The position numbers were made by a program, and so were the translations under genes. A stretch of DNA of 64,000 bases from Ecdyonurus torrentis (taxonomy: Eukaryota > Arthropoda > Insecta > Ephemeroptera > Heptageniidae): the NCBI GenBank assembly GCA_949318235.1, contig OX439127.1, positions 258,001 to 322,000 of the forward strand. The letters are read 5' to 3'. The notes under the pieces are model-generated. The model saw nothing but the letters and a program-made list of their open reading frames with translations, made no database searches and had not been told where the DNA came from. This document shows, one piece after another, positions 14,301 through 26,100 of the stretch; the first letter of the stretch is position 1; each line of letters begins with the position of its first letter.

Positions 14301-17245
14301 ATATCTCAGAAACTAATAATGCTACAGACTTATGGTTTGAACTGAAATGTATCACTTTGAAATGTCTTATGAAAAGTTTATTACACTTAAGTCGCAAAAA
14401 ATAAAACTTTCTCAGTTTTGAAGTCTATAGCATTGTAGCCCATATGAATAAAAAAAAGTTTGTAACTCGAGTTCTAATTGAGATGTAAAGTTGTGGTTTT
14501 GAAATAAAGTGATGCAAAACGTTCTATAACACTAAATTCACCTCTAGAAACAAAATTGAGAAAAATAGTTTTTTCGAAAAAAATTGTGTTTTTTAGATTC
14601 TGAAAACGATTTTTGATGATATCTCAGAAACTAATAATGCTACAGACTTACGGTTTGAACTGAAATGTATCACTTTAAAATGTCTTATAAAAAGTTTATT
14701 ACACTTTAGTCGCAAAAAATAAAACTTTCTCAGTTTTTGAGAATTTTCAAATTTTCTTACCGATGTCTATAGAATTGTAGCCCATATGAAGAAAAAAAAA
14801 GTTTGTAACTCGAGTTCTAATTAAGATGGAAAGTTGTGGTTTTGAAATAAAGTGATGCAAAACGCTCTATAGTACTAAATTCACCTCTAGAAACAAAATT
14901 GAGAAAAAAAAATTTCGAAAAAAATTGTGTTTTTCAGATTCTGAAAACGATTTTTGATGATATCTCAGAAACTAATAATGCTACAGACTTACGGTTTGAA
15001 CTGAAATGTATCACTTTGAAATGTCTTATGAAAAGTTTATAACACTTTAGTCGCAAAAACTAAAACTTTCTTAGTATTTGAGAATTTTCGAATTTACTTA
15101 CCGAAGTCTATAGCATTGTAGCCAATATGAAGAAATAAGAAGTTTGTAACTCGAGTTCTAATTGAGATGTAAAGTTGTGGTTTTGAAATAAAGTGATGCA
15201 AAACGCTCTATAGTACTAAATTCACCTCTAGAAACAAAATTGAGAAAAATAGTTTTTCCAAAAAAAATGTGTTTTTCAGATTCTGAAAACGATTTTTAAT
15301 GATATCTCAGAAACTAATAATGCTACAGACTTACGGTTTGAACTGAAATGTATCACTTTGAAATGTCTTATGAAAAGTTTATAACACTTTAGTCGCAAAA
15401 ACTAAAACTTTCTCAGTTTTTTAAAATTTTCGAAATTTCTTACCGAAGTCTATAGCATTGTAGCCCATATGAAGAAAAAAAAAGTTTGTAACTCGAGTTC
15501 TAATTGAGATGTAAAGTGGTGGTTTTGAAATAAAGTGATGCAAAACGCTCTATAGTACTAAATTCACCTCTAGAAACAAAATTGAGAAAAAAAAATTTCG
15601 AAAAAAATTGTGTTTTTTAGATTCTGAAAACGATTTTTGATAATATCTCAGAAACTAATAATGCTACAGACTTACGGTTTGAACTGAAATGTATCACTTT
15701 GAAATGTCTTATGAAAAGTTTATAACACTTTAGTCGCAAAAACTAAAACTTTCTCAGTTTTTGAGAAATTTCGAATTTTCTTACCGAAGTCTATAGCATT
15801 GTATCCCATATAAAGAAAAAAAAAATTGTAACTTGAGTTCTAATTGAGATGTAAAGTCGTGGTTTTGAAATAAAGTGATGCAAAACGCTCTATAGTACTA
15901 ATATCATCTCTAAAATCAAAATTGAGAAAAAAAAATTTTCCAAAAAAAATGTGTTTTTCAGATTCTGAAAACGATTTTTGATGATATCTCAGAAACTAAT
16001 AATGCTACAGACTTACGGTTTGAACTAAAATGTTTCACTTTAAAATGTCTTATGAAAAGTTTATTACACTTTAGTCGCAAAAAAATCAAACTTTCTCAGT
16101 TTTTGAGAATTTTAGTATTTTCTTACCGAAGTCTATAGCATTGTAGCCCATATGAAGAAAAAAAAAGTTTGTAACTCGAGTTCCAATTGAGATAGAAAGT
16201 TGCGGTTTTGAAATAAAGTAATGCAAAACTTTCTATAGTTTTAAATTCACCTCTAGAAACAAAATTGAGAAAAAAAAATCCAAAAAAATTGTGTTTTTCA
16301 GATTCTGAAAACGATTTTTGATGATATCTCAGAAACTAATAATGCTACAGACTTACGGTTTGAACTGAAATGTATCACTCTGAAATGTCTTATGAAAAGT
16401 TTATAACACTTTAGTCGCAAAAAATAAAACTTTCTCAGTTTTTGAGAATTTTAGTATTTTCTTAGGGAAGTCTATACCATTGTAGCCCATATGAAGAAAA
16501 AAAAAGTTTGTAACTCGAGTTCCAACTGAGATAAAAAGTTGCGGTTTTGAAATAAAGTGATGCAAAACGCTCTATAGTACTAAATTCACCTCTAGAAACA
16601 AAATTGAGAAAAATAATTTTTCCAAAAAATGGTGTTTTTCAGATTCTGAAAATGATTTTTGATGATATCTCAGAAACTAATAATGCTACAGACTTACGGT
16701 TTGAACTGAAATGTATCACTTTGAAATGTCTTATAAAAAGTTAATAACACTTTAGTCGCAAAAACTAAAACTTTCTCAGTTTTTGAGAATTTTCGAATTT
16801 TCTTACCAAAGTCTATAGCATTGTAGCCCATATGAAGAAGAAAAAAGTTTGTTACTGGAGTTCTAATTAAGATGGAAAGTTGTGGTTTTGAAATAAAGTG
16901 ATGCAAAACGCTCTATAGTACTAAATTCACCTCTAGAAACAAAATTGAGAAAAATAATTTTTCCAAAAAAATTGTGTTTTTCAGATTCTGAAAACGATTT
17001 TTGATGATATCTCAGAAACTAATATTGCTACAGAATTGCGGTTTGAACTCAAATGTAGCACTTTCATTTGTTTTATGAAAAGTTTTTTACACTTTAGTTG
17101 CAAAAAATAAAACTTTCTCAGTTTTTGAGAATTTTAGTGTTTTCTTATAGAAGTCTATAGCATTGTAGTTCATATGAAGAAAAAAGAAGGTTGTTACTCG
17201 AGTTCTAATTGAGATGGAAAGTTGCGGTTTTGAAATAAAGTGATG

Positions 17246-19563
17246 AATCAAGTTGGTAGTCAGTGATGGTGTCACTAATCTACCACTTACATAACTAAAG
17301 TCAAGTTGATAGTCAGTGGTGACGTCACTTATCTACTTCATACACTACAAAAGTCAAGATGATAGTCAGTGATGACGTCACATATCTACTTCATACACTA
17401 CTAAAGACAAGTTGATTTTTAGTGATGACGTCACTTATCTACTTTATACACAACTAAACTCAAATTGATAGTCAGTGATGACGTCACTTATCAACTTCAT
17501 ACATTACTAAAGTCAAATAGATATTTAGTAATGACGTTGCATTTCTACTTCATGCACTACTAAAGTCAAGTTGATCGTCAGTAATGACGTCATATATCTA
17601 CTTCATACTTTACTAAAATCAAGTTAAAAAACAATTATGACGTAACTTATCTACTTCATAAAGTACTAAAGTGAAGTTGATAGTCAGTGATGATGTCACA
17701 TGTCTGCTTTATACGCTACTAAATACTAGTTGATAGTTAGTGATAACGTCACTTATCTACTTTATACACAACTAAAATCAAGATGATAGTTACTGATGAC
17801 GTCACATATTTACTTCATACACAACTAAAGTCAAGTTAATAGTCAGTGATGACGTCACTCATCTACTTCATATACTACTAAAGTCAAATTAATAGTCAGT
17901 GATGACGTCACATATCTACTTAATACACAACTAAAGTCAAGTAGATAGTCAGTAATGATGTCACTTATCTACTTTATACACAACTAAAGTCAAGATGATA
18001 GTTAGTAATAACGTCACATATCTACTTCATACACAACTAATGTCAAGTTGATAGTCAGTGATGACTTCACTAATCTACTTCATACAATACTAAAGTCAAA
18101 TTGATAGTCAGTGTTGACGTTGCAATTCTACTTCATGCACTACAAAAATCAAGTTGATAGTTAGTAATGACGTCACTTATCTATTTCATACACTACTAAA
18201 GACCAGTTGATTGTCAGTAATGACGTCACTTATATAATTCATACACAACTTAAATCAAATTGATAGTCAGTGATGACGTAACATATCTAATTCATACACT
18301 ACTTAAGTCAAATTGATAATCAGTTATGACGTCACTATGACGTCACTTATCTACTTCATACACTACTAAATTCATTTTAATAGTCAGTGATGACGTCACA
18401 TATCTACTACGTAAACAACTAAAGTCAAGTTGATAGTCAGTGATGACGTTACTTATTTACTTCATCAATACTAAAATCAAGATGGAAAAAGTGATGGCGT
18501 CACTTATCTACTTCATATATTACTAAAGTTAAGTTGATAGTTAGTAATGACGTCACTTATCTACTTCATACACTACTAAAGTCAAGTTGATTAACAGTTA
18601 TGACGTCAGTTCTCTACTTCATACACAACTAAAGTCAAGTTAAAAAACAATTATGACGTAACTTATCGACTTCATTAAATACTAAAGTCAAGTTGATAGT
18701 CAGTGATGACGTCACATATATGCTTCTTACACTACTAAGGACAAGTTAATAGTCAGTGATGACGTCCCTTATCTACTCCATAAACTACTAAAGTCAAGTT
18801 GATTGTCAGTGATGACGTCACTTATCTACTTCATACACTACAAAAGTCAAGATGGAATTTAGTAATAACGTCACTTATCTACTTCATACACAACTAAAGT
18901 CAAGATGATAATCAGTGATGACGTCAATTATCTACTTTATACACTACTAAAGTGAAGTTGATAGTCAGAGATGACGTCACATATTTACTTCATACACTAC
19001 TAAAGTCAAGATGATAGTCAGTCATGACGTCACATAATTACTTCATACACTACTAAAGACAAGTTGATAGTCAGTGATGACGTTACTTATCTACTTCATA
19101 CAGAACTAAACTCAAATTGATAGTCAGTGATGACGTCACTTTTCTACTTCATACTCTTCTAAAGTCAAGTTGATAGTCAGTGATGGCGTAACTTATCTCC
19201 TTTATAAACTATTAAAGTCAAGATGATAGTCAGTGAAGACGTCACATATCTGCTTCATACGCTAATAAATACTAGAAGATAGTTAGTGATAACCTCACAT
19301 ATCTACTTTATACACAACTAAAGTCAAGATGATAGTTAGTAATGACGTCACATATCTACTTCATACACAACTATAGTCAAGTTAATATTCAGTGATGACG
19401 TCACTTATCTACTTCATACAATACTAAAGTCAAATTGATAGTCAGTGATGACGTCACATATCTACTTCATACACAACTAAAGTCAAGTTGATAGTCAGTA
19501 ATGACGTCACTTATCTACTTTATAAACTACTAAAATCAAAATAATAGTCAGTGATGGCGTCAC
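17246..19563 (+). repeat. Satellite B array 1 (53-bp monomers, CRE-bearing)
   Basis: About 44 copies of a 53-bp monomer (for example starts at 17403, 17456 and 17509). The monomer reads AAGTCAAGTTGATAGTCAG, then TGATGACGTCAC, then TTATCTACTTCATACACTACTA, with base substitutions between copies. Most copies keep TGACGTCA intact. The first monomer has TGGTGTCA and the last has TGGCGTCA, so edge copies have lost the palindrome. A compact double-palindrome marker sits at 18327-18345. The array opens after AAAGTGATG of family A and closes into GATTTTTGATGATATC of family A. No gene is seen. Confidence 0.96.
18327..18345. repeat. Double-CRE marker unit in a B array
   Basis: Two TGACGTCA palindromes 11 bp apart (18327-18334 and 18338-18345), joined by CTA. 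This breaks the 53-bp register. The same unit occurs at 34268-34286, 37909-37927, 47544-47562, 48878-48896, 56307-56325 and 63420-63438, always followed by a monomer with CTACTACGTAAACAAC. It therefore marks the homologous position in sister arrays. The array at 40107-42306 lacks it. Confidence 0.88.
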
Positions 19564-20922
19564 GATTTTTGATGATATCTCAGAAAATAATAATGCTACA
19601 GACTTGCAGTTTGAACTGAAACGTATCACTTTGAATTGTCTTATGAAGAGTTTATTACACTTTAGTCGAAAAAAATAAAACTTTCTCAGTTTTTGAGAAT
19701 TTTCGTATTTTCTTACCGAAGTCTATAGCATTGTAGCCCATATGAAATAGAAAAAAGTTTGTAACTCGAGTTCTAATTGAGATGGAAAGTTGAGGTTTAG
19801 AAATAAAGTGATGAAAAACGCTCTATAGTTCTAAATTAACCTCTAGAAACAAAATTGAGAAAAAAAAATTAAAAAAAATTATGTTTTTCAGATTCTGAAA
19901 ACGATTTTTGATGATATCTCAGAAACTAATAATGCTACAGACTTGCGGTTTGAACTCAAATTTATCACTTTGAAATGTTTTATGAAAAGTTTATTACACT
20001 TTAGTCGCAAAAAATAAAACTTTCTCAGTTTTTGAAAATTTTAGTGTTTTCTTACCGAAGTCTATAGCTTTGTAGCCCATATGAAGAAAAAAAAAACTTT
20101 GTAACTCGAGTTCTAATTGAGATGTAAAATTGTGGTTTTGAAATAAAATAATGCAAAACGCTCTATAGTACTAAATTCACCTCTAGAAACAAAATTGAGA
20201 AAAAAAAATTTTCGAAAAAAATTGTGTTTTTCAGATTCTAAAAACGATTTTTGATGATATCTCAATAACTAATAATGCTACAGACTTACGGTTTGAACTG
20301 AAATGTATCACTTTGAAATGTCTTATGAAAAATTTATAACACTTGAGTCGCAAAAACTAAAACTTTCTCAGTTTTTGAGAATTTTCGTATTTTCTTACCG
20401 AAGTCTATAGCATTGTAGCCCATATGAAGAAGAAAAAAGTTTGTTACTCGAGTTCTAATTGAGATGTAAAGTTGTGGTTTTGAAATAAAGTGATGCAAAA
20501 CGCTCTATAGTACTAAATTCACCTCTAAAAACAAAATTGAGGAAAAAAATTTCGAAAAAAATTGTGTTTTTCAGATTCTGAAAACGATTTTTGATGATAT
20601 CTCAGAAACTAATAATGCTACAGACTTACGGTTTGAACTTAAATGTTTCACTTTTAAATGTCTTATGAAAAATTTATTACACTTTAGTCGCAAAAAAAAT
20701 CAAACTTTCTCAGTTTTTGAGAATTTTAGTATTTTCTTACCGAAGTCTATAGCATTGTAGCCCATATGAAGAAAAAAAAAGTTTGTAACTCGAGTTCCAA
20801 TTGAGATAGGAAGTTGCGGTTTTGAAATAAAGTAATGCAAAACATTCTATAGTTTTAAATTCATCTCTAGAAACAAAATTGAGAAAAAAAAATCCAAAAA
20901 AATTGTGTTTTTCAGATTCTGA
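19564..20922 (+). repeat. Satellite A block 2
   Basis: About four A monomers between B array 1 and the inverted block. It begins at the recurrent B-to-A joint (GATTTTTGATGATATC) and ends in mid-monomer at CAGATTCTGA, where inverted B sequence starts. Its last part resembles 15.9-16.3 kb, where the monomer continues normally, so the cut at 20922 is a rearrangement breakpoint. No gene is seen. Confidence 0.93.
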
Positions 20923-21967
20923 ATTAGATATGTGACGTCATCACTGACTATCAATTTGATTTTAGTTGTGTATGAATTATATAAGTGACGTCATTACTGA
21001 CTATCAACTGGTCTTTAGTAGTGTATGAAATAGTTAAGTGACGTCATCACTAACTATCAACTTGATTTTCGTAGTGCATGAAGTAGAATTGCAACGTCAA
21101 CACTGACTATCAATTTGACTTTAGTAGTGTATGAAGTAGATTAGTGAAGTCATCACTGACTATCAACTTGACATTAGTTGTGTATGAAGTAGATATGTGA
21201 CGTTATCACTGACTATCATCTTGACTTTAGTTGTGTATAAAGTAGATAAGTGACATCATTACTGACTATCATCTTGACTTTAGTTGTGTATTAAGTAGAT
21301 ATGTGACGTCATCACTGACTATTAATTTGACTTTAGTAGTGTATGAAGTAGATGAGTGACGTCATCACTGACTATTAACTTGACTTTAGTTGTGTATGAA
21401 GTAAATATGTGACGTCATCAGTAACTATCATCTTGACTTTAGTTGTGTATAAAGTAGATAAGTGACGTTATCACTAACTATCAACTAGTATTTAGTAGCG
21501 TATGAAGCAGACATGTGACGTCATCACTGACTATCAACTTCACTTAAGTAATTTATGAAGTAGATAAGTTACGTCATAATTGTTTTTTAACTTGATTTTA
21601 GTAGAGTATGAAGTAGATATATGACGTCATTACTGACGATCAACTTGACTTTAGTAGTGTATGAAGTAGAAATGCAACGTCATCACTAAATATCTATTTG
21701 ACTTTAGTAGTGTATGAAGTAGATAAGTGACGTCATCACTGACTATCAATTTGAGTATAGTTGTGTATAAAGTAGATAAAGACGTCATCATTAACAATTA
21801 ACTTGTCTTTAGTAGTGTATGAAGTAGATATGTGACGTAATCACTGACTATCATCTTGACTTTAGTAGTGTATGAAGTAGATAAGTGACGTCACCACTGA
21901 CTATCAACTTGACTTTAGTTATGTAAGTGGTAGATAAGTGACACCATCACTGACTACCAACTTGATT
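20923..21967 (-). repeat. Satellite B array, inverted (left part)
   Basis: About 20 B monomers on the minus strand. Its right end is the canonical A-to-B joint in reverse (CTTGATT/CATCAC), with the same divergent first monomers as array 1, including the variants with GACGTTGCAT and GTAACTTATC. It is thus a copy of the beginning of a B array resembling 17246-18300. Confidence 0.92.
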
Positions 21968-22217
21968 CATCACTTTATTTCAAAACCGCAATTTTCCATC
22001 TCAATTAGAACTCGAGTAACAAACTTTTTTTTTCTTCATATGGGCTACAATGCTATAGACTTTGGTAAGAAAACACTAAAATTTTCAAAAACTGAGAAAG
22101 TTTTATTTTTTGCAACTAAAGTGTTATTAACTTTTCATAAGACATTTCAAAGTGATAAATTTGAGTTCAAACCGCAAGTCTGTAGCATTATAAGTTTCTG
22201 AGATATCATCAAAAATC
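21968..22217 (-). repeat. Satellite A segment, inverted, 250 bp
   Basis: A single A piece lying between two B joints, with one monomer fewer than the usual linker of about 590 bp. It runs from the CATCACTTTATTTC side to ATATCATCAAAAATC. A chance open frame of 87 codons crosses this piece from the flanking B sequence; it is not considered a gene. Confidence 0.9.
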
Positions 22218-22300
22218 GTGACGCCATCACTGACTATTATTTTGATTTTAGTAGTTTATGAAGTAGATAAGTGATGCCATCACTGACTACCAAATTGATT
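22218..22300 (-). repeat. Minimal B array, 83 bp, inverted
   Basis: Only about one and a half B monomers remain: the terminal monomer (GTGACGCCATCACTGAC) joined to a first-monomer-like piece (GATGCCATCACTGACTACC), between two canonical A joints. It has no intact TGACGTCA. It looks like a B array collapsed to its two edges by exchange or deletion. Confidence 0.88.
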
Positions 22301-22888
22301 CATCTTTTTATTTCAAAACCGCAACTTTCCATCTCAATTTGAACTCGAGTAACAAACTTTTTTTTTCTTCATATGGGCTACAATGCTATAGACTTCGGTA
22401 AGAAAACACTAAAATTTTCAAAAACTGAGAAAGTTTTATTTTTTGGAACTAAAGTGTAATAAACTTTTCATAAGACATTTCAAAGTGATAAATTTCAGTT
22501 TAAACCGCAAGTCTGTAGCAATATTAGTTTCTGAGATATCATCAAAAATCGTTTTCAGGATCTGAAAAACATAATTTTTTTCAAATTTTTTTTTCTCAAT
22601 TTTGTTTCTAAAGGTTAATTTAGAACTATAGAGTGTTTTTCATCACTTTATTTCTAAACCGCAACTTTCCATCTCAATTAGAACTCGAGTTACAAACTTT
22701 TTTCTCTCATATGGGCTACAATGCTATAGACTTCGGTAAGAAAATACGAAAATTCTCAAAAACTGAGAAAGTTTTATTTTTTTCGACTAAAGTGTAACAA
22801 ACTCTTCATAAGACAATTCATAGTGATACATTTCAGTTCAAACTGCAAGTCTGTAGCATTATTAGTTTCTGAGATATCATCAAAAATC
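22301..22888 (-). repeat. Satellite A linker, inverted, 588 bp
   Basis: An A segment of about one and three-quarter monomers bounded on both sides by canonical B joints. It matches in length and order the linkers at 39517-40106 (590 bp) and at 35557-37357 once the transposon is removed (591 bp). Confidence 0.9.
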
Positions 22889-23186
22889 GTGACGCCATCA
22901 CTGACTATTATTTTGATTTTAGTAGTTTATGAAGTAGATAAGTGACGCCATCACTGACTACCAAATTGATTTTAGTGTTGAATGAAGTAGATAAGAGACG
23001 TCATCACTGACTATCAACTTGACTTTAGTTGTGTATGAAGTAGATATGTGACGTCATCACTGACTATCAATTTGACTTTAGTATTGTATGAAGTAGATAA
23101 GTGACGTCATCACTGACTATTAACTTGATTATAGTTGTGTATGAAGTAGATATGTTACGTCATCACTAACTATTATCTTGACTTTA
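22889..23186 (-). repeat. Satellite B piece, inverted (right part)
   Basis: Five to six B monomers on the minus strand, corresponding to the closing end of a B array (TGGCGTCA-type last monomers, then CAATTTGGTAGTC type). It is cut inside CTTGACTTTA and joined to a forward A sequence at ACACTTGAGTCGC. Confidence 0.9.
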
Positions 23187-26100
23187 ACACTTGAGTCGCA
23201 AAAACTAAAACTTTCTCAGTTTTTGAGAATTTTCGTATTTTCTTTCCGAAGTCTATAGCATTGTAGCCCATATGAAGAAGAAAAAAGTTTGTTACTCGAG
23301 TTCTAATTGAGATGTAAAGTTGTGGTTTTGAAATAAAGTGATGCAAAACGCTCTATAGTACTAAATTCACCTCTAAAATCAAAATTGAGAAAAAAAAATT
23401 TCGAAAAAAATTGTGTTTTTCAGATTCAGAAAACGATTTTTGATGATATCTCAGAAACTAATAATGCTACAGACTTACGGTTTGAACTGAAATGTATCAC
23501 TTTGAAATGTCTTATGAAAAGTTTATAACACTTTAGTCGCAAAAACAAAAACTTTCTCAGTTTTTGAGAATTTTCGAATTTTCTTACCGATGTCTATAGC
23601 ATTGTAGCCCATATGAAGAAAAAAAAAGTTTGTAACTCGAGTTCTAATTAAGATGTAAAGTTGTGGGTTTGAAATAAAGTGATGCAAAACGCTCTATAGT
23701 AGTAAAGTCACCTCTAGAAACAAAATTGAGAAAAAAAAATTTCGAAAAAAATTGTGTTTTTCAGATTCTGAAAACGATTTTTGATAATATCTCAGAAACT
23801 AATAATGCTACAGACTTACGGTTTGAACTGAAATGTATCACTTTGAAATGTCTTATGAAAAGTTTAAACACTTTAGTCGCAAAAAATAAAACTTTCTTAG
23901 TTTTTGAGAATTTTCGTATTTTCTTACCGAAGTCTATAGCATTGTAGCCCACATGAAGAAAAAAAAAAGTTTGTAATTCGAGTTCTAATTTAGATGTAAA
24001 GTTGTAGTTTTGAAATAAAGTGATGCAAAACGCTCTATAGTATTAAATTCACCTCTAGAAACAAAATTGAGAAAAAAAAAATTACGAAAAAAATTGTGTT
24101 TTTTAGATTCTGAAAGTGATTTTTGATGATATCTCAGAAACTAATAAAGCTACAGACTTATAGTTTGAACTAAAATGTATCACTTTGAAATGTCTTATGA
24201 AAAGTTTACTACACTTGAGTCGCAAAAAAAAAATTCTAAGTTTTTGAGAATTTTTGTATTTTCTTACCGAAGTCTATAGCATTGTAGCCCATATGAAGAA
24301 GAAAAAAGTTTGTTACTCGAGTTCTAATTGAGATGGAAAGTTGTGGTTTTGAAATAAAGTGATGCAAAACGCTCTATAGTTTTGAATTATCCTATAGAAA
24401 CAAAATTGAGAAAAATAATTTTTCCAAAAAAATTGTGTTTTTCAGATTCTGAAAACGATTTTTGATGATATCTCAGAAGCTAATAATGCTACAGACTTAC
24501 GGTTTGAACTGAAATGTATCACTTTGAAATGTCTTATAAAAAGTTTATTACACTTTAGTCGCAAAAAATAAAACTTTCTCAGTTTTTGAGAATTTTCGTA
24601 TTTTCTTACCGAAGTCTATAGCATTGTAGCCCATATGAAGAAAAAAAAGTTTGTAACTCGAGTTCTAATTGAGATGGAAAGCTGTGGTTTTGAAATAAAG
24701 TGATGCAAAACGCTCTATAAAACTAAATTCACCTCTAGAAACAAAATTGAGAAAAACAAATTTTCGAAAAAAATTGTGTATTTTAGATTCTGAAAATGAT
24801 TTTTGATGATATCTCAGAAACTAATAATGCTACAGACTTCTGGTTTGAACTGAAATGTATCACTTTGAAATGTATTATGAAAAGTTTATTACACTTTAGT
24901 CGCAAAAAAAAAAAAAACTTTCTAAGTTTTTGAGAATTTTCGTATTTTCTTACCGAAGTCTATAGCATTGTAGCCCATATGAAGAAAAAAAAAAGTTTGT
25001 AATTCGAGTTCTAATTGAGATGTAAAGTTGTAGTTTTGAAATAAAGTGATGCAAAACGCTCTATAGTATTAAATTCACCTCTAGAAACAAAATTGAGAAA
25101 AAAAAAATTACGAAAAAAATTGTGTTTTTTAGATTCTGAAAGCGATTTTTGATGATATCTCAGAAACTAATAATGCTACAGACTTATAGTTTGAACTGAA
25201 ATGTATCACTTTGAAATGTCTTATGAAAAGTTTACTACACTTTAGTCGCAAAAAAAAAAATTCTAAGTTTTTGAGAATTTTTGTATTTTCTTACCGAAGT
25301 CTATAGCATTGTAGCCCATATGAAGAAGAAAAAAGTTTGTTACTCGAGTTCTAATTGAGATGGAAAGTTGTGGTTTTGAAATAAAGTGATGCAAAACGCT
25401 CTATAGTTTTGAATTATCCTATAGAAACAAAATTGAGAAAAATAATTTTTCCAAAAAAATTGTGTTTTTCAGATTCTGAAAACGATTTTTGATGATATCT
25501 CAGAAGCTAATAATGCTACAGACTTACGGTTTGAACTGAAATGTATCACTTTGAAATGTCTTATAAAAAGTTTATTACACTTTAGTCGCAAAAAATAAAA
25601 CTTTCTCAGTTTTTGAGAATTTTCGTATTTTCTTACCGAAGTCTATAGCATTGTAGCCCATATGAAGAAAAAAAAGTTTGTAACTCGAGTTCTAATTGAG
25701 ATGGAAAGCTGTGGTTTTGAAATAAAGTGATGCAAAACGCTCTATTAACTAAATTCACCTCTAGAAACAAAATTGAGAAAAACAAATTTTCGAAAAAAAT
25801 TGTGTATTTTAGATTCTGAAAACGATTTTTGATGATATCTCAGAAACTAATAATGCTACAGACTTCTGGTTTGAACTGAAATGTATCACTTTGAAATGTC
25901 TTATGAAAAGTTTATTACACTTTAGTCGCAAAAAAAAAAAACTTTCTAAGTTTTTGAGAATTTTCGTATTTTCTTACCGAAGTCTATAGCATTGCAGCCC
26001 ATATGAAGAAGAAAAAAGTTTGTTACTCGAGTTCTAATTGAGATGGAAAGTTGTGGTTTTGAAATAAAGTGATGCAAAACGATCTATAGTACTAAATTCT

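Larger units (their letters stand above)
1..17245 (+). repeat. Satellite A array 1 (about 340-bp monomers)
   Basis: About 51 head-to-tail copies of a roughly 340-bp AT-rich monomer. Counting from TGCAAAACG, starts fall at 1, 341, 684 (TGCATAACG variant), 1003, 1343, 1686, 2024, 2368 and so on. Each monomer carries in order CCTCTAGAAAC, a variable A/T-homopolymer patch, GATGATATCTCAG, GCTACAGACTTACGG, a TTCTCA-TGAGAA dyad, CTATAGCATTGTAGCCC, CATATG, AACTCGAGTT and GGTTTTGAAATAAAG. Several subtypes recur in a fixed order, giving higher-order repeats up to about 14.5 kb; from there to 17.2 kb the monomers are more mixed. I see no gene, RNA gene or other element in this block. The array ends where family B begins, directly after AAAGTGATG. 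Confidence 0.97.
20923..23186 (-). other. Inverted block of satellites B and A
   Basis: All satellite sequence here is in reverse orientation relative to the rest of the window, for example GTGACGTCATCACTGACTA for B and CCATATGGGCTACAATGC-type order for A. Read on the minus strand it is a normal series: end of a B array, 588 bp of A, an 83-bp minimal B, 250 bp of A, then the start of a B array. Both A-B joints inside it are the same as in forward composites. The left edge lies at CAGATTCTGA/ATTAGATATG and the right edge at CTTGACTTTA/ACACTTGAG. Neither edge has an obvious transposon end. Confidence 0.9.

Noticed and set aside
1..17245. CENP-B box in A or B
   Set aside because: No match to the TTCG-A-CGGGA core arrangement was found in either monomer consensus.
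17246..19563. CRISPR array
   Set aside because: The 53-bp units are tandem with no unique spacers, and the setting is eukaryotic satellite DNA with no cas genes.
21938..22201. 87-codon open frame on the plus strand
   Set aside because: It runs from inverted B through inverted A, and similar frames recur in the opposite orientation at every A-to-B joint (for example 17087-17275, 46834-47022, 55598-55786). It is a by-product of one repeated joint, with no coding signal or start context.
20923..23186. Inverted block as a transposon
   Set aside because: Its edges lack terminal inverted repeats and a target duplication; contents are ordinary A and B satellite in reverse order.
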